Of a stretch of DNA of 35,061 nucleotides, positions 7,852 through 14,990 are shown piece by piece. The notes beneath the pieces are model-generated. The model did not search any database and had not been told where the DNA came from. It saw only the letters and a program-made list of their open reading frames with translations. This stretch comes from a virus, in IMG/VR virus record IMGVR_UViG_3300042894_000388, positions 1 to 35,061 of that record. The stretch is one strand, 5' to 3'. A program made the translations under genes and the position numbers. Position 1 is the first letter of the stretch. Every line of letters starts with the position of its first letter.

Positions 7852-9059
7852 GCTGCGATCCTCTTACTTGCCAGCGCGTTAAACGTCTCGCCCGTCGCTT
7901 CCAGCGTTGCCTCTTGCCCGGTGAAGTCCTGCCAGCGCTTGACGATCACGTCGCAGTATTTCGGGTCAAGTTCCATCATGCGGCAGTCGCGGGCTGTCTT
8001 TTCGCAGGCGATCAGCGTGGAGCCAGAGCCGCCAAATAGGTCAACCACGCAGGTCAATCCGCTGCCCCAATTTTCAAAGAACCACAAAGCCAAGGCGACA
8101 GGCTTTTGTGTCGTATGCAGGCGGTCCTCGCCCTTTTCCTTATTCTTGAAGCCGCCCCATTGAAGCCAGCACATCTTGTTGCGCTCTTTGCGCGACCAAC
8201 AAAGCTCAAAGTCACCGTGCGGGTTCGCTGCTTCAGTCTCACGCTTTTTGTTCCAGACGATTATGCCTCCGCGCCCTAGTTTGTCTGGATAATACTGATA
8301 CCCCCAGACAAACATTTCCTTTGCGCTCTTAAACATCTGCACAAGAAACGACGGGTCAAAATCATCACCATCACCAATAATCATTTCTGCCTTGTTGCGC
8401 TTGTTTGTCACGCCAGCCTTGTTTCCCGCGAATTTGTCGCTGCTGTAGGCAATTCCATACGGCGGATCAGTGAACACCATATCAGCCTTCCGGCCCGCCA
8501 TCAGCTTGTCCACGGCGTCAATGCTGGTGCTATCCCCGCACATCAGGCGATGCCGCCCAAGCAGCCACACGTCGCCCTCGACCGTGACAGGCACCGCAGG
8601 CACATCTGGCACCGCGTCCTCGTCGGTGAGGCCCTCGGTTGGCTCGGCCAAGAAGTTACCGATCTCGTCGGGATTGAAGCCTGTCAGGCTCAGGTCAAAG
8701 CCCTCGGCGTCCAGATCCTGCAATTCAATCTTCAGCATATCGTTGTCCCAGCCGGCATCCAGCGCAAGGCGGTTGTCTGCGATGACATAGGCGCGCTTTT
8801 GCGCCTCGGTGAGGTGCGCGGCCTCGATGACGGGCAGCGTGGCCAGGCCCAGCTTCTGGGCTGCCATGACGCGACCGTGGCCTGCGACGATGCCGTTCTG
8901 GCCGTCCACGATGATGGGGTTTAGAAAGCCAAACTCGCGGATGCTGGCGGCGATCTTGTCCACCTGCTGCGGCGAATGCGTGCGGCTGTTGCGGGCGTAT
9001 GGGATCAGGTCGGCCACTGAGGCGGTTTTATAGTTCGGAAATTCTTTGTTCGCCGTCAT
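7848..9059 (-). CDS. ParB-domain DNA methyltransferase, probably N6-adenine
   Basis: This 403-residue protein is expected to methylate phage DNA using S-adenosylmethionine. Residues about 10-110 are a ParB/sulfiredoxin-like domain (SIREFGFLNPIIVDGQNGIV, then AGHGRVMAAQKLG). The catalytic motif TDPPYGIAYSS (around 197) precedes the SAM-binding DLFGGSGSTLIACE (around 340). That order is typical of beta-class amino-methyltransferases, with the target-recognition region between. DPPY favours adenine N6 over cytosine N4 but does not prove it. The ATG at 9059 has GAGGTGG six bases upstream; a longer in-frame reading to 9350 lacks sense and overlaps the next gene. No restriction enzyme is adjacent, so it acts alone, plausibly as anti-restriction. 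Confidence 0.92.
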   Translation of the reverse strand: MTANKEFPNYKTASVADLIPYARNSRTHSPQQVDKIAASIREFGFLNPIIVDGQNGIVAGHGRVMAAQKLGLATLPVIEAAHLTEAQKRAYVIADNRLALDAGWDNDMLKIELQDLDAEGFDLSLTGFNPDEIGNFLAEPTEGLTDEDAVPDVPAVPVTVEGDVWLLGRHRLMCGDSTSIDAVDKLMAGRKADMVFTDPPYGIAYSSDKFAGNKAGVTNKRNKAEMIIGDGDDFDPSFLVQMFKSAKEMFVWGYQYYPDKLGRGGIIVWNKKRETEAANPHGDFELCWSRKERNKMCWLQWGGFKNKEKGEDRLHTTQKPVALALWFFENWGSGLTCVVDLFGGSGSTLIACEKTARDCRMMELDPKYCDVIVKRWQDFTGQEATLEATGETFNALASKRIAA

Positions 9060-9106
9060 GTTTTCCACCTCATCTCGGGCAGTGCGGCCCGGTCGCTCGG
9101 CGCATT

Positions 9107-9328
9107 CTAACGCTTCACCGCCAAATATGCAAACTGTCCGACGCCCTCGCGCTTGCAGAAGAGGAAGACCAGCTTGTCGGTCTCGGCTCTGGCAGCCGCG
9201 TGGCGATGCAGGCCGCCGCAGAACTGTCCGATGTGGTAGACTATGCGGTCGCCCTTCTGCGCCTCGGCCAGCGCGTGGTAGAGGGCATCCGGCTTCGTCT
9301 CGCCGGTGATGTAGATCGTGCTGCTCAT
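9107..9328 (-). CDS. Small hypothetical protein, possibly winged-helix-like
   Basis: This 73-residue protein lies between the 192-residue gene and the methyltransferase. Its ATG overlaps the upstream stop (ATGA). It contains GDRIVYHIGQFCGG, then a His/Ala/Arg helix, then KLVFLFCKREGVGQFAYLAV with a basic end. A layout of G-D-x-x-x-Y-H-x-G, helix, then a beta-hairpin ending near the C-terminus occurs in many small phage proteins that look like single winged-helix domains. The comparison is from memory. It could bind DNA, but nothing here shows a target. Two cysteines (CGG and CKR) are too isolated for a zinc site. Confidence 0.7.
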   Translation of the reverse strand: MSSTIYITGETKPDALYHALAEAQKGDRIVYHIGQFCGGLHRHAAARAETDKLVFLFCKREGVGQFAYLAVKR

Positions 9329-9903
9329 TCGATGACATCCCCGAAATCAATTTCGTCTTCCAGATCCTGCGGCGCGCGTCTGACCGCCTTCACCTCTGCG
9401 CCGGGGAATGCCAGTTTCACCGCGTTCACCAGCCCGTTACGGTGTTCGTGCAGGGCGACAGCCACCTCGCGCATGGTGTGGATCGCGATGCCGGGCCGCT
9501 TGGCGTAGGCTGCCGGCCATTCCCTGCCATCCTCGATGATGCCGTAGACCTGGCCCTCGTATTCGTGTTCCCAGATCATCGGATCGGAAACGGGCCGACC
9601 GAGGCTGACGGCTTCGGCGTCCATTGCGGTCAGCCCGCGCAGACAGATCTCGACCCAGAATTTCACCTTGTCGGGATCTTGCGCGTCTATGGCGGCGTTC
9701 AGGCCAGCCATCGCCTTACCCCACTTTGCGGCGCTTTCGACCGAGACGAGTTCGGGCAGGCGGTCGATGCCCCAGCGTTTGTCCATCTCGCGCACTGCCT
9801 TGTCGAAGGGTGCCAGCGACAGGTCCGCTTTGATCTCATTTGCCGTCGCTCCTTTGTGCAGGATGCGGTCGTCTTTCTTCTGGCGTGTTGGTCTCTGTGC
9901 CAT
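9325..9903 (-). CDS. Hypothetical phage protein
   Basis: This 192-residue protein is probably cytoplasmic. The N-terminus is basic (MAQRPTRQKKDDRILHKGAT). The middle contains WGIDRLPELVSVESAAKWGK and WVEICLRGLTAMDAEAVSLG, then a W-E-H-E-Y-E-G-Q-V-Y-G stretch, and the C-terminus is acidic (DLEDEIDFGDVIE). The fold looks mostly helical with a short beta hairpin. I do not recognise a named family. AAAGGAG is eight bases before the ATG, which follows the G-rich repeat region at 9921-10068, so the leader of its message is unusually G-rich. It opens a tight run of coupled genes reaching to terS, so a role in late replication or early packaging is possible. Confidence 0.8.
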   Translation of the reverse strand: MAQRPTRQKKDDRILHKGATANEIKADLSLAPFDKAVREMDKRWGIDRLPELVSVESAAKWGKAMAGLNAAIDAQDPDKVKFWVEICLRGLTAMDAEAVSLGRPVSDPMIWEHEYEGQVYGIIEDGREWPAAYAKRPGIAIHTMREVAVALHEHRNGLVNAVKLAFPGAEVKAVRRAPQDLEDEIDFGDVIE

Positions 9904-9920
9904 CGTATTGCTCCTTTGGT

Positions 9921-10068
9921 TTCCCCACTCCCCACCCCACCTAGAGGCAGTCTCCTTGCATCACCCCACCACCACCACCCCCTAAAGGGGGATGGGTGGG
10001 GTGGGGAGGGTGTTTTTCCCCACCTTTCCCCACCTTTCCCCACCTGAAAAGTGCGAGGTGGGGAAGAT
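9921..10068. repeat. CCCCAC/GTGGGG repeat cluster with tandem 10-bp units and nested inverted repeats; candidate origin
   Basis: This 173-base gap between the primase-helicase and the next gene is dominated by C-rich (plus strand) repeats. TTTCCCCACC occurs three times in perfect 10-bp tandem (10015-10044). The last copy pairs with an inverted copy at 10056-10065 across a 10-base loop. A perfect 13-bp inverted repeat has arms at 9929-9941 and 9995-10007 and encloses a CCCCC-TAAA-GGGGG hairpin (9978-9991). Iteron-like arrays beside a replication gene suggest an origin or initiator-binding site. On the minus strand the same bases make repeated GGGG tracts that could form G-quadruplexes in the message. 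No T-run follows the hairpins, so an intrinsic terminator is unlikely. Confidence 0.75.
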
Positions 10069-10076
10069 TGAATATG

Positions 10077-12392
10077 TCAAATTTCATCGCCATTGATCCA
10101 CTCTCCGACGATGATGACGCTAGTCTCTCGGCCCTTCTTTTTGTCGAAGACCTTCTCGGTGGCCAGCACATTTGTCCGCATCCATGTCTTGATAATTGAC
10201 GAGACCTTGGCCCGTCCTTTCTTCTCTGTGATGTCGATGCCAAGCAGATCGGCGACAGGCACGCCTACCCATTTTGGAGACTGCGAACTTTCGCGCAGCG
10301 GCTCGCCGTCTGTGTGAGCGTCTGCAACGAGGCGCTGCACGGCCTTGGCATCCTTTCCGCTGACGCCGTCAAAGGCGTCTGGCAGCGTGTACGGGACGCA
10401 GACACCGATCCACTCACCGTTGTCGATCTTGACGCCTTCCATCTTGCGGTAGACAGCGGCTGCTGCTGGCGGGGCCAGGTTGGCCTTGCCGTCGTCCACC
10501 CGGAAGATGCTGCGCGCCTCGTTCTCGTCGATGCCCAGTTTGCTGGCATCATCTGGTGACATGCGGTTGACCACCCGCGCAGCCCGTGCCGCCCCGATCA
10601 GGCTGCCTGCGCCACGCACGCTGTCGATGCTGGCATCCTCTCCGTTGCCTTTGCGGATGTGGTGGACCAGGCCGATGGCTGATTTCGTCTCGTCAGCCAC
10701 GCGCCTTATTTCCGCCACAATGGCGTTCACCGCCATGTTGTCGTTCTCGTTGATGTTGTGGGCGCCGACGAAGGGATCGATGAAGACGCAGCCGATCTGC
10801 TTTTCGGGGATCTTGGCGCACAGGTATTCGACCAGCTTGGTATTGGGCAGGACGCCTTCGCGGGTCTGGATGCCGAACTTGAGGCTGAAGTCCCGGCCCG
10901 CGTTGACGAACAGGCGGCCCTCGACCTCGGCGGGCTTGATGCCGTAATGCCGCATTGCAGCGAGAACGCGGCGCTGGATCTCTTCGAGCGGGTCTTCAAG
11001 GTTGACGATCCACACGTTGGTGCGCTCTTTCACCTCCTCGCCCAGCAGCGGGCGGCCTGTCACGATGGCCAGCGCCTCGACGATCTGGAGGCTGGTCTTG
11101 CCGATTCCGCCTGCCGATGCCAGCACGCTGACGAAGGATCTCAGATAGTGGTGGGCGTATATCCAGCGGCGCGGTTCGATGCTGGCCTCGTCGAACATAT
11201 CGTAGAGCGTGGGCCAATCCGGGGCCGCCTCGGGGGCGTCTGGGGTGTCGAAGCTGTCCAGGTCTATGTCATCGGCCTGTGCGCTGGCAGGTGCCTCTGG
11301 CGCAGCCTGCGGGGCCACATAGTCGAAATCATCCATGCCGTTCTCTGGCACGTCGATCTCGGCTTTGGCCGGGCTGATCTCCAAGCCATAGGCACGCACG
11401 GCCTTGTCGAAATCCCCGTCATGCTCAAAATGCACATAAAGGTCCCATGCATCACCCCAGCAGAAGGAATTTTCGCCCAGCGATTTCGACCTGCCGATGC
11501 CGGCGGCTGCGTCAGATCCAGACAGGCTTACCCAATGCGATAAGAAGTTCTGCGTGGCGAAGCTGGGCGACGTTTGATACCGCGAACGGTAATGCTGGGA
11601 AGATCCGCGCCGCTCGTATTGGTAGCGGGCGAACAGATCCTCGATGGTGTGGTCTGCGTTGAAGGCGTCCACCGGGCTGACCTGATCGGGGAACTTCTGC
11701 CGACGCTCGGCACGCTGGCGCTCACGGTCGGCACGCGCCCGGTCGGCCTGCTCGGCGGCGAGGCGGTACTGCTCCAGCCTTCTGTCAATTTCTTGACGGA
11801 TGGCGCTGTCGGCATCCAGACGCAGCGTGCCGGCGCGGATGATGCGGTGCTGGTAGAAGATCGGGGTCAGATCGGGGTTGCGCTTGGCCAGAGGTACGTT
11901 GGGCAAATAGATCGGCTGCCCGCAGCGCGCCAGCGCGCCGTCTGGGTGTATGCCATTGGCATGCAGCAGATCGAAGAGGGCGGTCTGGGCCAACTCATAG
12001 TCAGCGCCTGACAGCGCGCCGGCCAGCGGCAGCAGGACACGCCATTTGCGGTTCTCTGGGCTTGCGCCTGATGATGAGTAAGCAAGCAGGCTGACAGGGC
12101 CGCAGACAGCCTCCACGGCGGCCAGCACGTCGTCCAAGCTGGGGTTGCCCTTGTCGATGTCGAGGGCCAGCATGCGGAAGGCGCCACGCTCGCGCTGGGC
12201 TTCGTGGGATCTGCCGTCGTGTTCACGGTAGGTTGAGGGAATGAAGAAATCGGCGTCGATCTTTTCTTTCGCCTGCGGTGTCGAAACCATGCGGGCAATG
12301 TCGCCCCAAGAGATGCCGGGATAAACCTGGCCGGGCTTGTCGATGAGCGTGTGGAAAGAGCCGGGGGCTGTCAAAAAGCGGATGTCAGACAT
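10077..12392 (-). CDS. Primase-helicase fusion (AEP-like primase plus RepA/DnaB-type ATPase)
   Basis: This 771-residue protein probably unwinds DNA and makes primers at the phage fork. The N-terminal third has LALDIDKGNP (about 75-85), the DxD pattern of archaeo-eukaryotic-type primases, with later SGASPENRKWRVLLP and RCGQPIYLPNV. A charged linker follows. The ATPase domain has Walker A SAGGIGKTS (about 423-432), a Walker B region IGCVFIDPF (about 537), and LVHHIRKGNGEDASIDSVRG, as in RepA/AAA_25 hexameric helicases. The C-terminus resembles a winged-helix tail. I chose the ATG at 12392; a GTG at 12416 adds eight residues but has no ribosome site. It overlaps a 15-codon leader peptide, suggesting coupled translation. 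Confidence 0.88.
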   Translation of the reverse strand: MSDIRFLTAPGSFHTLIDKPGQVYPGISWGDIARMVSTPQAKEKIDADFFIPSTYREHDGRSHEAQRERGAFRMLALDIDKGNPSLDDVLAAVEAVCGPVSLLAYSSSGASPENRKWRVLLPLAGALSGADYELAQTALFDLLHANGIHPDGALARCGQPIYLPNVPLAKRNPDLTPIFYQHRIIRAGTLRLDADSAIRQEIDRRLEQYRLAAEQADRARADRERQRAERRQKFPDQVSPVDAFNADHTIEDLFARYQYERRGSSQHYRSRYQTSPSFATQNFLSHWVSLSGSDAAAGIGRSKSLGENSFCWGDAWDLYVHFEHDGDFDKAVRAYGLEISPAKAEIDVPENGMDDFDYVAPQAAPEAPASAQADDIDLDSFDTPDAPEAAPDWPTLYDMFDEASIEPRRWIYAHHYLRSFVSVLASAGGIGKTSLQIVEALAIVTGRPLLGEEVKERTNVWIVNLEDPLEEIQRRVLAAMRHYGIKPAEVEGRLFVNAGRDFSLKFGIQTREGVLPNTKLVEYLCAKIPEKQIGCVFIDPFVGAHNINENDNMAVNAIVAEIRRVADETKSAIGLVHHIRKGNGEDASIDSVRGAGSLIGAARAARVVNRMSPDDASKLGIDENEARSIFRVDDGKANLAPPAAAAVYRKMEGVKIDNGEWIGVCVPYTLPDAFDGVSGKDAKAVQRLVADAHTDGEPLRESSQSPKWVGVPVADLLGIDITEKKGRAKVSSIIKTWMRTNVLATEKVFDKKKGRETSVIIVGEWINGDEI

Positions 12393-12432
12393 TGTGGCCA
12401 CCGCGACACTTGCCACCAGATATTGCGTGCAT
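12385..12432 (-). CDS. Putative 15-residue leader peptide upstream of the primase-helicase
   Basis: An ATG at 12432 is preceded by GCAGGAG, a strong Shine-Dalgarno at good spacing. It opens a 15-codon frame (MHAISGGKCRGGHNV) whose TGA overlaps the primase-helicase ATG (ATGTCTGA). The main ATG itself has only a weak site (GGTGG). The arrangement suggests that ribosomes load at the leader and restart on the main gene. The peptide has no recognised function and no run of one regulatory amino acid, so coupling is likelier than attenuation. It could be chance, since only 15 codons are open. Confidence 0.5.
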   Translation of the reverse strand: MHAISGGKCRGGHNV

Positions 12433-12467
12433 TATAGTTTCTCCTGCAAGGTTTCTCCGCCTGCAAA

Positions 12468-12493
12468 CGTAACCTGCTCCTCCCTCGGTTACG
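12468..12493. other. Stem-loop between SSB and primase-helicase
   Basis: CGTAACC (12468-12474) and GGTTACG (12487-12493) form a perfect 7-bp stem with a 12-base loop. It lies just before the orphan plus-strand terminator and, on the minus strand, in the leader of the primase-helicase message. Near it is an imperfect direct repeat on the minus strand (TTGCAGGCGGAGAAACC, then TTGCAGGAGAAAC), the second copy carrying the leader peptide's ribosome site. It may be part of a small plus-strand RNA or a control hairpin. Confidence 0.45.
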
Positions 12494-12505
12494 CCTGCCT
12501 TAACT

Positions 12506-12543
12506 GAACCCCGGCGCGTTGGTCTCACGCCGGGGTTCTTTTT
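12506..12543 (+). terminator. Intrinsic terminator in plus orientation, without an obvious plus-strand gene
   Basis: A perfect 11-bp stem (GAACCCCGGCG at 12506-12516 with CGCCGGGGTTC at 12528-12538) has an 11-base loop and is followed directly by TTTTT (12539-12543) on the plus strand. In the minus direction, the direction of the flanking genes, the hairpin has no T-run after it. It therefore terminates rightward transcription best, though it may also protect the 3' end of the SSB message. Confidence 0.7.
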
Positions 12544-12546
12544 ATA

Positions 12547-13200
12547 TCACCAAGGGATCTCGTCTCCCAGATCATCAGCAATGGCCTGACGCTTCTGCTC
12601 GGTCAAGGGCGCCTTGGCCTGCTCAAACGGATCTGCCTTGCTTTCGACGGTGTCGAAATCATCCATGCCGCCGTCGCCATAGCGTGCCTCGGTGACCTGC
12701 ACAGCGTCTAGCAGGAGGGAGATGCCGCCGTTGCCATCGGGATCGATCACAGCGACGGCCCACGCGCGCACAGTTCCTTTGGACCCGCCCCAGAAGGACA
12801 GATCGGCCAGCGGTTGCTTCTGCCCGTCGATGACGGTGGGTGCCTTGTTGGGCGTGCCGTCCTTCTTCATGCCGTTGCGCTTGGCGGCGAACTGCACGAT
12901 CCCCGTTTCGTTGCCGTGTTCGTCCTTCAGCTTCTTCATGCCGAAGATGGTTTTAAACTGAGGCATCTTGCTGTTGCGCGAGCGGCAGGCCTCATAGTGG
13001 GCGCGCAGTTCTTCATAGAGCGGCTTGGCCTGCTCTTTAGGCATATCGAAGGCAACGCTCCAAGCCGCGTTGGAAGCGGTTGGCGCGCAGGGTTCGCTGG
13101 CCTGCTTCTGGGTGTTGAACCGATAGGTCTGGTTCAGCTTGGGATACTGAAGGGTCACGTTCTTGGCGAGAACCTTGTGGAAGTCGTCGTTGTTAGCCAT
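12547..13200 (-). CDS. Single-stranded DNA-binding protein (phage OB-fold type)
   Basis: This 217-residue protein is expected to coat single-stranded DNA during replication and recombination. The N-terminal 190 residues contain beta-strand patterns (KNVTLQYPKLNQTYRFNT; GTVRAWAVAVIDPDGNGGIS; LLLDAVQVTE), as in phage SSBs of the DUF2815/T7 gp2.5-like type. The last 30 residues are acidic and end DLGDEIPW, resembling the acidic, aromatic-ended tails by which SSBs recruit partner enzymes. The gene lies 23 bases after the exonuclease gene and before the primase-helicase, the expected company. An alternative name is simply DUF2815-like protein; the SSB role fits context well. Confidence 0.82.
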   Translation of the reverse strand: MANNDDFHKVLAKNVTLQYPKLNQTYRFNTQKQASEPCAPTASNAAWSVAFDMPKEQAKPLYEELRAHYEACRSRNSKMPQFKTIFGMKKLKDEHGNETGIVQFAAKRNGMKKDGTPNKAPTVIDGQKQPLADLSFWGGSKGTVRAWAVAVIDPDGNGGISLLLDAVQVTEARYGDGGMDDFDTVESKADPFEQAKAPLTEQKRQAIADDLGDEIPW

Positions 13201-13223
13201 GGTTTGCTCCTCTCTGGCTTGGT

Positions 13224-14036
13224 TTAGAAATCGACGGTCTCGGTGAAGATGTCGTCTTCGGTGGTCTCGGCCTGCCAGCGTGGCAGATCGATAGTGTTAA
13301 TCAGCGGCCAGCCCGTTGTGAAGTCGGAAACGGCGATGGCGTTGCTGATCTTTTGGAGGGTCTGGGTCACGACTATGTCGGCTTGGTCCAAATATCGGAC
13401 AGTAAGAGCGTGCAGGCCGACAGCGTGCGGTGGCTCTTTTTCGACTGCGATGAAGATGAAGGCGTCGGCCTTGTAGCCAGCGGCACGCAGGGCGCGCAGG
13501 TAAAAGGCGGCCTGCACGTCGTATGCGTACTTTCGCAGTTCACGCGGGAAGCCGTCGGGGCTGGCGTCGGTGGTGGTCTTCAGATCGAACACAAGGCCAG
13601 CTTCGGGCAGATAGCCGTCTGGTCTGCATTTGATCGCCACGCCTGTTTCTGGGTCGATGCCGAAGAAGCTGGCTTCAGCGACAAAGGTTGGATCGGCCAG
13701 ATACATGGCCGCGACCGGGTGGGCCTTGACGGCATCGGCGATGCGCGCGGCCAGATCGAAGTCCCCCTCGGGCAGGAGGATGACGCCATCCAGATCTGCT
13801 TCAAGCTGGGCTTTCTTCCACTTGTCACCGCGGCGATCTTCCGGCCCACGGCGGACCAGCTTTTTTTCCGGCTCCAAAACAAGCGCGTGGACGGCTGACC
13901 CCATGGCGAAGGCGCTGCTGGGTTTGCGCGCCTTGCCCTTCCAGTGGGCCAGCGACGTTTTGTAAACCGCCTTCACGTCCGAGGACGAGATCGCGGCGTG
14001 GGCGTGGTATTCCTTGTTGGTCAGGTCGGTTCTCAT
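13224..14036 (-). CDS. PD-(D/E)XK exonuclease, RecE/RecB-like (DUF3799 type)
   Basis: This 270-residue protein is a probable double-strand DNA exonuclease that makes 3' overhangs for recombination. The N-terminus has YHAHAAISSSDVKAVYKTSLAHW, and then FAMGSAVHALVLEPE, typical of RecE-like phage nucleases. The catalytic core is GVAIKCRPDGYL followed by GLVFDLKTT (the D and D-x-K of PD-(D/E)XK), and the downstream YDVQAAFYLRAL matches the RecB-type QxxxY motif. I chose the ATG at 14036 because it overlaps the resolvase stop (ATGA) and has GGAG seven bases upstream. The longer in-frame reading to 14189 runs backwards through the resolvase gene and looks spurious. No annealing recombinase is recognised nearby. 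Confidence 0.88.
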   Translation of the reverse strand: MRTDLTNKEYHAHAAISSSDVKAVYKTSLAHWKGKARKPSSAFAMGSAVHALVLEPEKKLVRRGPEDRRGDKWKKAQLEADLDGVILLPEGDFDLAARIADAVKAHPVAAMYLADPTFVAEASFFGIDPETGVAIKCRPDGYLPEAGLVFDLKTTTDASPDGFPRELRKYAYDVQAAFYLRALRAAGYKADAFIFIAVEKEPPHAVGLHALTVRYLDQADIVVTQTLQKISNAIAVSDFTTGWPLINTIDLPRWQAETTEDDIFTETVDF

Positions 14037-14470
14037 TTCTTTCTCCATCCGTAGTATGCGATCAGAGCCGCCTCGGCCCTGCCGTCGTCTTTCTTGCGCG
14101 CCCAAAGATTCGACTGATCCGGGAACACGCTTGATGCGTATGCCCTGGAGGCGTCCTTGTCGGTGGACAGGCCGAAGTGCTTTTTCCACGTCGCCGGCGG
14201 CACTTCATTCGTTGGCACGCCCGCGTAGAACAGGCACGCTTTCATCTCGCCGTATGCCTGCGCGATGGTCACGGCGTTCTTGATGCCGATCATCCTCGGG
14301 AAGAACGGCTTTTCGATCCAGGCGCACCGCACGCTGCCGATCTCGGACAGGATGGCGCGCTTTTCCTCGATGGTGCCGGGCATGTCGAACACGCGCACGC
14401 TCATGTCGTCACCGTCCATAACCGCGATGGCGCCAAGTCGGCCAGGATCAACCCCAATATAAAGCGCCAT
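14033..14470 (-). CDS. RuvC-like Holliday junction resolvase
   Basis: This 145-residue protein is expected to cut branched DNA before packaging. The RNase H-like fold shows IGVDPGRLGAIAV (Asp8), AWIEKPF (Glu53), ending with DDGRAEAALIAYYG near residues 128-140, where further catalytic Asp/Glu residues of RuvC lie. MIGIKNAVTIAQAYGEMKA matches the conserved helix of the family. Its length is slightly below bacterial RuvC, as is usual for phage members. Its ATG overlaps the TAA of the upstream 69-residue gene (TAATG), and its stop overlaps the exonuclease start, so the three genes are coupled. Confidence 0.9.
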   Translation of the reverse strand: MALYIGVDPGRLGAIAVMDGDDMSVRVFDMPGTIEEKRAILSEIGSVRCAWIEKPFFPRMIGIKNAVTIAQAYGEMKACLFYAGVPTNEVPPATWKKHFGLSTDKDASRAYASSVFPDQSNLWARKKDDGRAEAALIAYYGWRKK

Positions 14471-14679
14471 TACTCAGGCTCCCCGCGTGCGTGGTCGATG
14501 GCGAAGCGGACGAAGCCCTGTCTGTCGCCGTGCATTGGCGTGCTGACCTGATACGATGTGACCGATCCTTGCGCCGTGCGGCCCGATCCGAAGCGGTATT
14601 TGAACCGCGCTTCCATGTCGCCGCCGTGGACATCGACCAAGCCGTCGATGATTGCTTTGAGTTCGTGCAGCTTCATCAC
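14470..14679 (-). CDS. Small hypothetical protein
   Basis: This 69-residue protein has a helical N-terminus (MMKLHELKAIIDGLVDVHGG) and then a beta-rich half (ARFKYRFGSGRTAQGSVTSY). It has no membrane segment or Cys pairs. The helix plus beta layout suggests a compact alpha/beta domain. I do not recognise the family. It overlaps its neighbours at both ends (ATGA with the DUF6378 gene, TAATG with the resolvase gene), which supports translation. Position within the recombination block suggests a nucleic-acid-related role, without direct evidence. Confidence 0.72.
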   Translation of the reverse strand: MMKLHELKAIIDGLVDVHGGDMEARFKYRFGSGRTAQGSVTSYQVSTPMHGDRQGFVRFAIDHARGEPE

Positions 14680-14990
14680 AGAGCCTCTCCCCTCAAGCCA
14701 ACCATCATCTTGGCCTGCATGTCGTTGTCCCTGTCAGCAATCTCCCCGCCGCAGGCCAGATATCCGCATCCGTCGACCCAGTTGTCCGCGTGTGCCGGGT
14801 TTGACTTGGCGCGTGCCAGCTTCAGCAGGGTCATCATGACGGCCACGTCGTGCGGCTTGATGTTGCGCCCGAGGTGGGCACTCCAGTAGCACGCAATCAG
14901 ACCGAAGTTGTTTTCCAGATCACCGTGCGTGCTGGCGCGATCCTTGGTGACGTACTCTTTGGCGGTGTCGAGGATTTCCGACCTGTTCAT
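14676..14990 (-). CDS. DUF6378 protein (all-helical, possibly MazG-like)
   Basis: This 104-residue protein begins MNRSEILDTAKEYVTKDRAS. It contains HGDLENNFGLIACYWSAHLG, DVAVMMTLLKLARAKSNP and NWVDGCGYLACGGEIA, the recurring pattern of phage proteins named DUF6378. The helices with charged residues recall MazG-like nucleotide pyrophosphohydrolases, so nucleotide clean-up is possible, but the function is unproven. I chose the ATG at 14990: GGAG is seven bases upstream and it overlaps the stop of the repressor gene (ATGA). The longer in-frame reading to 15179 overlaps the repressor gene and looks spurious. Confidence 0.83.
   Translation of the reverse strand: MNRSEILDTAKEYVTKDRASTHGDLENNFGLIACYWSAHLGRNIKPHDVAVMMTLLKLARAKSNPAHADNWVDGCGYLACGGEIADRDNDMQAKMMVGLRGEAL

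Noticed and set aside
9060-9350. N-terminal extension of the methyltransferase
   Set aside because: It runs through the separate 73-residue gene in another frame, has a His/Arg/Pro-rich meaningless composition, and a strong ribosome site exists at 9059.
9941-10243. Minus-strand frame through the G-rich repeats
   Set aside because: Its sequence is simply the translated repeats and part of the primase-helicase in another frame.
10758-11543. Plus-strand open frame opposite the primase-helicase
   Set aside because: Antisense to a protein with clear motifs. Composition is that of a shadow frame.
12431-12436. Perfect TATAAT on the minus strand before the primase-helicase
   Set aside because: No -35-like hexamer lies at 15-19 bp upstream, and the bases are explained by the leader peptide start. 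Kept only as a weak possibility.
14037-14189. N-terminal extension of the exonuclease
   Set aside because: It lies within the resolvase gene; the ATG at 14036 has its own ribosome site and ATGA coupling.
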